This document shows, in pieces, positions 11,546-21,828 of a stretch of DNA of 64,000 bases (positions within the stretch are counted from its first letter, which is position 1; every line of letters starts with the position of its first letter). The stretch comes from Annona cherimola (Eukaryota > Streptophyta > Magnoliopsida > Magnoliales > Annonaceae). A program made the position numbers and the translations under genes. The notes beneath the pieces are model-generated. The model saw only the letters and a list, made by a program, of their open reading frames with translations, had not been told where the DNA came from and ran no database searches. The stretch covers positions 5,858,264-5,922,263 of the forward strand of contig CM059972.1 in NCBI GenBank assembly GCA_030490835.1, written 5' to 3'.

Positions 11546-11901
11546 ACAGGTCATCATGAGTGTAATGAGCTATATGTTGCTTGTAATCCCACATCCTTTT
11601 GGAGGCTTCGATCTTCTTTTTTCCATCTTGTTCAGAAAATTCACCTGTGATAAGATAACTTCATCCGTTTGTTGTAACTATTACATTTGAATTCAATCAA
11701 CCAATTAGTCATAGCGCGAGTGTAAAGATCAACGGCATTGGAATGCCTCTTTGACTGCATAGCATGTTTACCTTCTAAATTTTTTTGCCGTAGATGCCCA
11801 GTTTTTATCTCTTAAACATTGAAAATTCAAATTTGTAATAGAACAATTGAAGGCAAGGAAATAAAGTTTATGGCTTTATGCAGGATCATACTGTAGTTAT
11901 T
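11546..11901 (+). repeat. Direct repeat inside MULE, copy A
   Basis: It contains GTGTAATGAGCTATATGTTG, CCTTTTGGAGGCTTCGAT, GATGCCCAGTTTTTATCTCT and GAACAATTGAAGGCAAGGAA, all repeated in the same order and strand at 12704-13022. It looks non-coding, perhaps intron or 3' untranslated sequence. Confidence 0.75.
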
Positions 11902-11923
11902 AATGATGTTATTTCTGCAACAG

Positions 11924-11998
11924 TGTCAAACCATGGATGAAGAGGAAATTTTTGATGTCCAGGATAAACAATCTCTTTTTCCCCTAGGGTGGATCCAT
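11924..11998 (+). pseudogene. Captured exon of AMSH-type deubiquitinase (JAMM domain)
   Basis: A single 75-bp exon with both splice sites preserved (CTGCAACAG| before, |GTGAGTG after) encodes CQTMDEEEIFDVQDKQSLFP followed by LGWIH. This is the segment leading into the metal-binding HxHP motif of plant AMSH proteins; the exon ends at the first His of that motif. AMSH enzymes cleave Lys63-linked ubiquitin chains at endosomes (family knowledge). The exons with the rest of the metalloprotease site are missing, so no activity is possible. The high conservation suggests recent capture. I identify it from motif memory; a search against plant AMSH3 proteins would settle it. Confidence 0.78.
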
Positions 11999-12530
11999 GT
12001 GAGTGTTTTTCTGACCATAATTTTCCTACTCGTAAAAAAAAGTATTTGGTTATCTTTTTTAGATTTCTTCTTTATATATGATGTGGGTGTGATCTAGATC
12101 GTGTCAGAATTATCTTTTGATGCATGATATTCTTATAATGAGTTCTTGCATACTGATAAAATGTAACAATGAGAAAATGACTTTGATCATCTTGGCATGT
12201 ATGATGATAAAAAATCATTTTATATATGATTGATAAAATTGGATCTGTACTAAGCTACCATTTAAGTGACTAATTTTTGCAATAATTTGTATCATCAAAA
12301 GAAAAATAATTGTTGATTCCAGTTTAGTGGACACTAATACATTAAAGCTTATAGGAATCTTTTAATCTTATTTAGAAGTATGATATAAGCTCATGTTGGA
12401 ACTGTGTCGTTTGACATAATGTGGACTTGGTGAAATTCTGTAATTTGCATTGCAAATTGCACTGAGATGAAAATCAACCAGAATGTTAGTGGACGTCAAA
12501 TGCTCATTTTACTTATGCTCTTTTTTGTAG

Positions 12531-12611
12531 GTAAACGAGGGTAGGAATCCTGAAAATCGTTCTGCACTTGAGATGCTTCATGAAGAAATGCTCAATTGGC
12601 CCAATCTTGAG
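12531..12611 (+). pseudogene. Captured exon-like fragment, unidentified
   Basis: An 81-bp stretch with an acceptor before it (TTTTTTGTAG|) and a donor after it (CTTGAG|GTACTC) encodes VNEGRNPENRSALEMLHEEM and LNWPNLE without a stop. It looks like a real internal exon. I do not recognise the protein. With the DEP and AMSH pieces it makes at least three exon fragments in one orientation. Confidence 0.5.
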
Positions 12612-12703
12612 GTACTCTAAAAGGGATTCTGAAATAGAAGATGGTGAAATAGAAGTTTGCAGATAGAAGACGGACTTAGTTGTAGAACTGCGAATATTTG
12701 TAC

Positions 12704-13022
12704 ATGTCATTATGAGTGTAATGAGCTGTATGTTACTTGTAATCCCACTTCCTTTTGGAGGCTTCGATTTTCTTTTTTCATCTTGTTCAGAAAATTCAAT
12801 TGTCTTAAGATAACCGCATCCGTTTGTTGTAACAATTACATTTGAATTCAAGAAACCAATTAGTTATAGCATGATTACCTTCTACTTTTTTTGCCATAGA
12901 TGCCCAGTTTTAATCTCTTAAACATTGAAGTCGAATTTAGGTTTCGTGAATGAGGGTGGAATCTGACACCAAGCGGCACCCAACCCTCCAAACAGGCAGA
13001 ACAATTGAAGGCAAGAAAATAA
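12704..13022 (+). repeat. Direct repeat inside MULE, copy B
   Basis: This is the second copy of the segment at 11546-11901. It starts CATTATGAGTGTAATGAGCT and ends GAACAATTGAAGGCAAGAAA. It lacks part of the copy A middle and carries an extra block near 12945-13000, with scattered substitutions between copies. Confidence 0.75.
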
Positions 13023-13700
13023 AGTGCATGATCAAAAAGCTAAAACAAATGAACGCACATGTTCCAAATGCAGCCTTATTGGTTACAAGCGTCGACAACA
13101 ATCAAATGTAGATATGGGCTTCACCAACTATCAAGCCACAATGAAAACAGTGCTCCTGGTGCATTATTCTAAAGTAGATATTAAAAAAGGTGGGAAAGGA
13201 GAGCACGCCCATAGAAAGCACTCCCATTCCAGAGTATCATTCATGTAAAGCCACACCCAGAGGCAAGAGAAAGAGGACAAAGAAATAATATTTTTGTTTT
13301 CCGACTCTTAATTCATAAAGCTTTCGGAAGGAACGCTTTTCCCCTCTTTAAACGCCAAAACAGTGACAAATGGAACACCCCATTGTAAAAGGCCATCTCA
13401 GAACATAGATTTGGTTGCCAGCACAAGGAGAGGCTGCCTTTAATTTGTGGAGTCCATGTTCATGACTTATTATAAAATCCATACTGGTGATCTTTTAGAT
13501 CAGGCCACGATGCAAGTGGGTTTTAAGAATCAGACAGGATCAAAACTTGACATGACACATAATGTAATTCAATAAAGTGCAATAAAAAATAAAACAAGAT
13601 GACAGTCTAGATCTATATAATTAGCAATAGGTAAATTCTACATGATAGAGGTTTTTCACAACCTAGAAGTAATCTACATATCTACTTATGTTTGTAGCTA
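13023..13700. other. Convergent intergenic part of MULE
   Basis: This lies between the plus-strand fragments and the end of the minus-strand GRF gene. An open frame at 13024-13248 begins MHDQKAKTNERTCSKCSLIG, but I see no family and do not call it. The segment probably contains both 3' ends. Confidence 0.4.
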
Positions 13701-13706
13701 CAATAT

Positions 13707-14352
13707 CTAATTAAAGTTAAGAACAAGATGTACGATAACTAAAGCAAGCAAGATGAGTATAGCTCTCTTCAAGTTGAGCACATCCTTGTCTCTTTTTGCA
13801 AAAGCCTCCTTCAGTTCTACATCCCTCAAGACAAGGATTTCCTTCAAGTGTTGTATTTCACCTTTTAATTCATCTGCTGTGGCCTTCTGCTTTTGCTTTA
13901 TTTCATTGATTTCTGCAACCTGGATCTCCCTTAAATCAGCAACACAGTGAACCACTTCTCCAATATCTGCCACAATCTCATCATGGTGGAATGTTATAAG
14001 CTGTTTTTCTTCCAGCATTTTCAACCTACTTTCCTCCTTTGATACAACACCAGTCTTCATCGCAGAGCCTGGATCCACCCATCTGAAAAAACTGCAACAC
14101 TTTCCAGGATCCTGTTCATTTGAGGAAATTAATTTCAGCTATGGTTGAAAGCATACTATACACATCTTGTACATTTACTTTGAATTAATGGGTAGTGTAG
14201 CAATGACATACCCTGAAATATGGACACCACAGAAAACACCGACCAGGATTTCTTTTAGTATGGGATGTCAAAATAATAACCGGTTCACCACATGAACAGG
14301 TGCAATTTATGTGAGTATTAGCATTGGAGAATCCTGTCGAAGCTGAAGCCAT
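13707..14352 (-). CDS. GRF-type zinc-finger protein with membrane anchor
   Basis: There are two exons, 14352-14212 and 14111-13707, joined in phase 0 (TTTCAGG|GTATGT donor, ATGAACAG|GATCC acceptor), giving 181 residues. Residues 17-60 form a GRF zinc finger: CTCSCG, then KRNPGR, then a WCPYF Cys, and after the splice KCCSFFRWVDP. The intron splits the finger, and splicing restores the expected FFxWxD ending, which supports the model. A charged coiled coil spans about 75-160, and the last 20 residues (ILILLALVIVHLVL core) form a tail anchor. Small plant proteins with this layout are common; their function is mostly unknown. It lies directly downstream of the transposase on the same strand. An alternative acceptor at 14342 is in phase with a donor at 14554, so it may also be made as a transposase C-terminal extension. 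No frame damage is visible, unlike its neighbour. Confidence 0.72.
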
Positions 14353-14553
14353 CTCATCTATGTCCACCTGATCAAAACATACATTCAAGTACGTAAGTTA
14401 AATGAGATAGGCCCCCGAAGTGAACACAAAAGATCAGCAATATACGAGGAGTGTGAGAGACACAAAAGCTTTTAAGAATATAATTATAAAGCAGATGTCA
14501 TGCAAATGCCAAATCACAAGCATATTATAAGACAACGTAAATAATGAAAATAC

Positions 14554-16947
14554 CTTGTCGTCCTCGACCCCGACCTCTAGATATGCATGTATCATCAACA
14601 GATTCAGACACAATGGTGACATTAGGATAATTAAGTACGGGACAGTTGTGTTTATCCTGGCCAACCACGAATTTATTACATCTACGACAAAGTTTGGAAC
14701 CACCACGCAATGCCTCCAATGCTCCTTTCATGCATTTTGATGATCTTCCCTTTCTGAGTGTGAGATGTGGAGAATCTATGCTGAATGCCGGAGAAGACTG
14801 CGGCTCGAATGCAGTTGTTGAGATCATAATTGCATCACCTCCAACAGGATTTGGACCATTTACATTTTCATTGAAGTTGTCATTCGCAACTGCACCCCCA
14901 TCGTCTTGAACTCCATCGAGGAGACCAGCCTCGACACATGGCGGCTGCTTGGGTAACACATCAAGCGCGGTCATCATCTGCTCTATGTTAACTTTGACAA
15001 TTATGAATGCATCTAAGTTATGCAACTCTTTGTGTCTAATATAACTACACCACTTTGATAATGAATGATTGCGAACCGCAAGAGACTGCCTAGACTCATT
15101 GTCATCTAATGTGGACAGATGTTTAAATTGAAATTTTGCACCTTGTGTCTACCGTGCCATTATGAGGAAAGGAGGCATCGACTTCACTTTAAGAAATCGA
15201 AGTACTGCAAGAATATGCTTATAAATCATACAAAAAGATTCAAATTTCGTGCACGGACAGGTAGCCACTAACTCCCCTGCATTCCATGTTACGAGCTTTA
15301 GTTTACTTTCATCTTCATCTTCGCAATGGTGCACTCGCCACTGTTGTATTGTGCTTTCTCCTTTTGTTCTCTCTGTAATATATAAGAGGCTTTGCTCTAG
15401 CTCCTTTTGAAATAATAAGAACAAATTCAAGGTATACATTTTTGCCATATGAGCTTCCAACGTAAGTGTTGTTTTCAATACAAGTACCCCATGCAAAGTA
15501 CGATAATCTGCCTCCCCCTGTGCTACGCATCTACGCTCAGCGGTTTTATCATATCCCTCGGCAAATCAACCAGATTGGGCTTATGACTTACAAATCCATC
15601 GAAAAATGCATTTATACTTTCACTCCTAGCTGTGGTTCTCATTCCAGCAAAAAAAATTTTTGTGTGAAAGTTGGAATGCATTGTTGACGTATTTCATACA
15701 TGTGTGCCAACCAGGCATCCTCTTCCAAACTGAATTCATGAATCATCGCATGCCAACATTCCTCGAATTCAACCTCGCTTTCGGTGCCATATAAGCAATG
15801 ATTCCACTTGCTCTTGAAGGTTGGGTGCTCATGGATGACATGGGATAATTTCTCGGGTAATTTTCTACATATATGCCACAAGCACAATAGGTGTGTTGTG
15901 TTGGGAAAAACAACTTTAACGATTGCCCCAATTGCTGCATCTTGATTTGTTATAATGGTCTTCGGGTGGACACCACCCATTGTGTGTACCCATGTCTGGA
16001 ACAGCCACTTGAAGTCCTCAATTGTCTCGCCAAAGAGCAAGCCTGCTCCCAATAGTATCGATTGTTTATGGTGATTGACACCAACAAATGGACCGAAAGG
16101 CATGTCGTACTCATTTGTCTTGTAAGTGGTGTCAAAGCATACAACATCATAAAAAACAATGCAGTCTTCCTTCGACTTCCCATCGACCCAAAAACAAGAT
16201 GTCAATCTCATGTCTTCGTCAATCTGAATTTCATATGAGAACTGAGAATTCTCTTGACACTTTCGCTGAAAAAAACGCAACAAATTGTTAGCATCACCTC
16301 TGAACATCATTTTCCGCTTTTGCCTTAGCGCATTCCTAGCATCCCTTTTGGAAAAGTGAAGATGAGAAGGGCCTCCTACTTCATGCCTCATGAAGGTAAT
16401 AGATCGCGCCACCCCCAATCCCAGAGGCTTTCATAGATGATATTAGATTCAAATCATCTTCAGTTAACTTTTTGTGTGACCGTAGCTTTCGAGTCATTGT
16501 TGGAGTACACAATGCATGGTTATGCATCGGTACAAACTGAGAGATATGATAAACATGGCCTTCTCGACTCAAATTCAGGTACACTTTAGCAGGACACGAA
16601 CATCGAGTTATGAAACCACCTTTACTACTCCGTTTCTCTTGACTAAGGCCAGCTCTTGAGCATGTTAAGATTTGCCTCAATATCTGACCGGACTTTGACT
16701 TATGACTAGTATCCTTTCTTGTCCTAAAACCACAGTGCCACGCATAATTGTTATAAAACTCGTACGCTGCCTCTATGGATACAAAAGTTATGCCAACCTT
16801 TGGTGTTATCTCATTTGGGGCATAAGGTGTGAACATCCCGTCCATTAGGACATTATCTAAATTTGGTCTTCCACTAGGAACCGCCTCGCTCACTGACTCA
16901 TGTTCAACTGTCACAACCTCAGGTAAAGCACATTCCACCGCATTCAT
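14554..16947 (-). pseudogene. FAR1/FHY3-type MULE transposase, decayed
   Basis: The first ATG is at 16947. Reading leftwards, the FAR1-type WRKY-GCM1 finger comes first (TFVSIEAAYEFYNNYAWHCG, then CSRAG, RCSCPA and HNHAL ligands). The MULE DDE core follows, with FDTTYKTNEYDMPFGPFVG (first Asp), TIITNQDAAI (second Asp), HLLCLWH and an EFEECW Glu, then a SWIM finger (CPCTKFESFCMIYKH). The Cys normally before that last His is Tyr. A zinc knuckle (CRRCNKFVVGQDKHNCP) and an RGRGRGR tail end the protein. Breaks are one extra base in a C5 run (16412-16416), one missing base in an A-run near 15647-15656, one missing in 15563-15565, and TGG-to-TAG at 15149-15151. Without them it would be about 800 residues, normal for the family. 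All three indels are in homopolymers, so assembly error is possible for some. Confidence 0.85.
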
Positions 16948-18664
16948 TGAATTCAATTACATTGACTCCATAGTGCAGTCCATGTATTGTTTCATGTGAA
17001 TCAAACAAAAATTTTCTGCCAACCACAATTGTTTAGAGAAACAAACAATAACATTCTACCAACCACGGTCTCAACCTAATTGGATAGCATCCTAAATTAT
17101 GAGAACTCTGGGGTCCTGACCTCTTTTAGGCATGCAGTTACCTTCACAAATGTCTATATGCTTCATGTACTTATGATATATGAAAGTGGCTGCTAATCTA
17201 CAAGATTATTTGTTGTCACAGAAGAGAAAAGTTTGTACATATCATAAAGTTACAATAACCATGGTCTTTGCTCAGCTTACTCAAAGAAGTTAGACATTAT
17301 TTTTCTATAAAAAAGAATAAATTGTAAACATATTTATATAATTTTTACATATTTATAAATATATTCATGCTGTGATGGGGTCTTGATGGAATAATAATAG
17401 TGTGAGTATTTTTGACATTATGATTAAACGACGTAAGAATTATTTGGAATTTTTAAAATTAAATGAATATATCTACAATTATAGTCAAATTACATAAGCA
17501 TATTTGCAAATTTTTCATAACTTTTCTTTATAGAGTTGTTGTATATAATGCTATTAGTAGCTTGTACATAGTTTAATTTTTCATTCATATGCACTCATTT
17601 ATTTACATTTAAATATGTGTCACCAACTATATGTAACCACATCGATTTGTTATTTATAAGTATATCTAGCGTATTTTTATTGTATGCAGTGAATTTTGTT
17701 GTTTCATATATTAATCTTTCTTATTGCGAGTTGTAAATAAATTATAACACTATTTTAATATAAAAATCATTCTTATTAAAAACTTTCCCTGCATTCTCCA
17801 TATTCCCCACAATACCCGCCAGCATCATTACCACCCAATAGCATCTGAGTGCGTCAGCAAATAATTGTCGCTTATAAGTATATCCAATAATTTTTTGTTA
17901 GGCACAATAAATTTAATTTGTTGTATATATAGATTTTTCTTATTGTGATCTATAAATAAATGATAATCCTAATATTAGTGTGAAAGTCATTTTGATGAAA
18001 AAAAACTTGGGTATGCAAAAATGAATTTCAAATCAAATTATGAATTTGTATTTGGAGGGCTCCCAAAGTATTGAATTAAGGTAATTTTTATGTTTTAATT
18101 GAATAAATACTAACAAACACATAAAAATGGGTGGCTTGAATTTATTATAAAAAATGTCTTCTGTTGTGAAAACCATATTAAAGATCTGCTGAAATGGAAG
18201 CGAATTAAGTACTGCTTTGTGACGATCAGCTCATTTAACTTTACACAATAAAACATGAAAGAATCACATACATCTCTGCGAGTGGAACAATACCCAATTC
18301 CTTAAAATATAAATTGATATTAAATTCTTAATTAACGGGATACAAATTAACTACAAAGGCATACAACAACATATCACCAACGCTAATCGCTAAAAGAAAA
18401 TAAATTTTTTCAATCAAGAAAATTGTGCTGCTGAAATGGGTTTATTAAAATACCCATGAGTTTATAAATTGATGAAAGGTCAACAATGTGGTTGACCTGA
18501 TATGACAGTGGCAACCCACTCAAGGGCCTCTACTACCACTACTATTATTATTGTCATTTTTTGATTCGTTTAACAATAGCTAGATTGGAAAAATTTTAAA
18601 TAGCTAGATTTTTCTTGGTTGTTGAAGATGGTGGAATAGAACGGTGAGAGGAACAGGATCTCGG
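16948..18664 (-). other. Probable leader intron of the transposase gene
   Basis: This is AT-rich sequence between the transposase ATG and the splice-donor context of the right arm (ACCTGCTACC at about 18685-18695 reads GTAGCAGGT on the other strand). No coding frame or repeat family with clear ends is seen. If the arm is the first exon, this is its intron; that is inference. Confidence 0.4.
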
Positions 18665-19086
18665 GACGGATGGGAGGAGCATTTACCTGCTACCTGCTGC
18701 TGCTGTCTTCAACTCCGCTTGAGCTGGAGGAGCGCGAACTGCGCCTGAGCTGGAGGAGACGATGGTCGCGCACACTGGACTGTAGCTCGAGCGGGAGATA
18801 GAACTGGGAAGAGAGATCGAGTGAGGGATCGACGAATGAGAGAGAGAGAGAGGGAGGGAGGGTGCGGGATCTGAAGAGATGGGAGGGTGTGGGTTCTCGA
18901 CAAGGTGCAGAAGATAGGAGATTGAGAGAGAGAGAGAGGGGAGGGAGGGTGCGGGATCTGAAGAGATGGGAGGGTGCGGGTTCTCGACAGGGTGCAGAAG
19001 ATAGGAGATTGAGAGAGAGAGGGGGGGGAGGGAGAGGGAGGGTGCTGGATCTGGAGAGATGGGAGGGTGCGGGAGAGGGTAGCTGC

Positions 19087-19139
<53 letters not shown>

Positions 19140-19189
19140 GGGAGAGGGAGGGTGCACGGGATCTGGACAGGGTGTAGAGAAGAGAGGAG

Positions 19190-19228
<39 letters not shown>

Positions 19229-19547
19229 AGTTGCGGGGAGGGGAGGGGCCAGCGAGCATTTGCGCCCACTGACAGGGTGCAGAGAAGAGAAGAGACCGAG
19301 AGAGAGAGAGAGAGAGAGAGAGAAAGGTGCGGGAGAGGGAAGTTGCGGAGAGGGGAGGGGCCAGCGAGCATTTGCGCCCACTGACAAGGGGCTGAAGCAT
19401 ATTTTCCCCGCCATTAATGCACTGACGGGTGCGCAGCACATTTCGAAGCTCATCTGACGGTCTCTGTTAAACCCGCAAGATCCAACGGTAAGCAGCGATG
19501 GTCGTTGCGGGCGCGACCGACCGACCAGTCGTAAATGATCACATGTC
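18665..19547 (-). repeat. Right terminal inverted repeat of large MULE
   Basis: This is an inverted copy of 9595-10245, about 230 bp longer. The gain comes from (GA)n tracts (19087-19136 and 19190-19225) and two internal duplications. One has a period of about 87 bp, with GGTGCGGGATCTGAAGAGAT at 18861 and again at 18948. The other has a period near 112 bp, with CCAGCGAGCATTTGCGCCCA near 19249 and 19361. Long Ser/Leu-rich open frames on the minus strand are repeat products. Confidence 0.85.
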
Positions 19548-19732
19548 AAAGAACAAATGTAGACTAAAATTTTATTTAGCAGGTATTTTTTTCTTTTGCT
19601 AGGATAATTTATTTTAATTAATGAAACACCACATTTAAGACCGGAAAAACTAGAAATTCCTTAGGTCGCAACTCGTAAGTCTAGGAACAAACTAAAATAT
19701 TTGAAATTTAACTGGTGGCTGCTATTCGTCTA

Positions 19733-20788
19733 TGCATAATATACCTACATACATAATTATTAATATATCCATATTATTTCATGAATTGCATATTATCCCT
19801 ATAAAGTTTTGCAAAAATTGCTTGCATACTCATATTAACAGTTGTTCGATAAAAAATGTAATTTGCTAATATACTCACTAAGGGTGTGTTTGTTTGGGGC
19901 CAAAACTTGTCAATTAAAACTTTTCAACACAAAACTTTTCACTCTTCATAACTACTCTATTTTTTAATTATTTTTCACATTTTTCTATACAAACTACCCT
20001 ACTTTTCAATCATTTATACACAACTACCCATACAACTAACCTATCTATTTTAAACTTTATTCTCTTTACTCCTCATCATTACCCCTATTATATCACATCA
20101 TTTTCTATCAATTTGACAACTTCTACCTCTAAAACTTTTCATCAAAAGTTTTACCTCCAACCAAACACACCCTAAGTTTGAAGCTAATTACTGATATATC
20201 CGTATTATTTCACAAATTGCATATTACCTCATAAAATTTCACCGAAATTTCTTGCGTACCCATGAAACCTTTTTGTCGTCAAACATGCACTAAAATTTTA
20301 TATAACGATAAAAATGACTCTATTTAAAGTTATATTAGAATTTCATAGTTTATCAAACACTCGGTCTGTAGGGTTTATAAAATATCCATGTTTATTGCTG
20401 AAATGTTATCCTCTTCCACCTAGATAATTGGGTGTTTTATAAATTGAGATCTAATATAGCTTTAAATAAAGTCATTTTATCATTATCCAAAATTTTAATG
20501 CACATTTGACGATAAAAAGATGTTACAGGTACGTAAGAAATTTTGGTTAAACTTTATGAGAGGTAATATGCAATTCGTGAAATTATATGGGCGCATCAGC
20601 AATTAGCTTCAAACAAAGTGGGTATATTAGCAAATTATATTTTTTATTTAACAGCCGTTAACATTGGTACAGAAGTAATTTTTGTGAAACTTTGTAAGGA
20701 TAATATGCAATTTGTGAAACAATGTGAGTATATAAGCAATTAGCATTGAATTAAGTGGGTATACTAGCAAATTATCCTATTTTTATTT
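19733..20788. repeat. Long foldback element interrupted by a MITE
   Basis: The left arm (19733 to about 20340) and right arm (about 20440-20788) are inverted copies. TTAACAGTTGTTCGATAAAA pairs with TTTTTTATTTAACAGCCGTT, and CACAAATTGCATATTACCTC pairs with GAGAGGTAATATGCAATTCG. Each arm holds two similar modules (ATTTCA..AATTGCATATTA twice). The right edge CAAATTATCC matches the terminus of the element at 58460. The left arm is split by the Tourist-like copy at 19882-20172. Confidence 0.6.
19882..20172 (+). mobile_element. Tourist-like MITE (reference copy)
   Basis: This is the best-preserved copy in the window: GGGTGTGTTTG at the left end, CAAACACACCC at the right end, and TAA directly on both sides (19879-19881 and 20173-20175), as made by PIF/Harbinger transposases. 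At 291 bp it has no coding capacity. It sits inside the left arm of a foldback element. Confidence 0.8.
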
Positions 20789-21828
20789 TAGTTATGTTCA
20801 AGGGAGGCTAGTTTCTGTGAAGTAAGTGCTATTTGATGGTAAACTCATTTTGGGCTTATTTTGATAATTAAATTAAATTTTATTTTATTTAATATTATTT
20901 TTTATCATGATGCAAAAAATTATTTCTATAGAAGTCTTATAAGAGTTATTACTAAAAATATTTCCATATATAAAATATGAAAGATACTTTTTTATGTTAA
21001 ATATGAAAGTCACTTGATTCATTAAAATGTTATAATTATTCATAGAATTAATTATCTACATATAAATAATATTTTAAATTGTATAGTGTTAAATTGACTA
21101 ATTTAAAGATATAAATTTATTGTACGCTTCCATCAATGGTCCCTTTTAAATAATTGATTAGGATGAAAGATGAAATACATAAATAATTTAGATATAATAG
21201 GTGTATCAGATTTTAATTTAATTATTGAAATGAGCCAAAATTAGTTTTGAAATATTTGTTATTTGACTCCAAACAACAAGCCCTCACATTTGAAGAATAT
21301 TAAATATTTGAGTACATCATATGTTGCACATTAATGTAATATAACTTTTCATGTGTATCTTCTGGTAGATAAGTTATTTTAGTAAGAACATCTTATATTG
21401 GTAATGATATAATGCAAACTATCCATGCCCTCCATGTTCTAATTTATTCTATATTTTTTTCATCTAAATTGTTTACTTTGTCCAGTTATATATATTTATT
21501 CGTAGTGCTAAAAGCACTTCAATGGGATACTTTTTTTTTTTTTATCAATTCTACAATATTACATCGTATCTTAACTCACATTAAAATCTAGCGCAAGAAT
21601 TCTTACACGATTTTTCATCTCATTTCATTTTATAAATCAAACCCTCAATCATCCAATTATAATTTTTCTTACCTTGAAAGCAAGGAGAAGATCAAACACT
21701 CCTTACAACTCTCACATATAGAAATGAAATTTGAAATATGAGATACATACTCCGACCATGATGCCCATCAGCCAGGCAATATAACGCTTGGATGGTACTT
21801 TAATTGAATACTTATTTGTTATACATAC
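20789..21828. other. Unassigned AT-rich DNA
   Basis: No gene or bounded repeat is recognised. Confidence 0.5.

Larger units (their letters stand above)
9595..19547. mobile_element. Large Mutator-like element with transposase and captured exons
   Basis: The ends are long inverted repeats. The left end begins GAGATGTGATCATTTACGAC and the right end, on the other strand, begins GACATGTGATCATTTACGAC; similarity continues for over 600 bp. The immediate flanks GGAGAACAA (9586-9594) and AAAGAACAA (19548-19556) agree at 7 of 9 positions, fitting an old 9-bp Mutator-type duplication. The cargo is convergent: host-gene exon fragments on the plus strand in the left half, and a FAR1-type MULE transposase plus a GRF zinc-finger gene on the minus strand in the right half. 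This convergent, arm-driven layout recalls maize MuDR (family knowledge). The coding damage suggests the copy is no longer autonomous. Family and activity are inferred; the termini, flanks and domains are seen directly. Confidence 0.88.

Noticed and set aside
13024..13248. Open frame of 74 residues with two Cys near the N terminus
   Set aside because: There is no recognisable family, and it lies directly after a duplicated non-coding segment; probably chance.
18683..19549. Open frames up to 288 residues on the minus strand
   Set aside because: They are the counterpart of the left-arm frames, made of SLSLSLS-type repeats from GA/CT tracts in the right inverted repeat.
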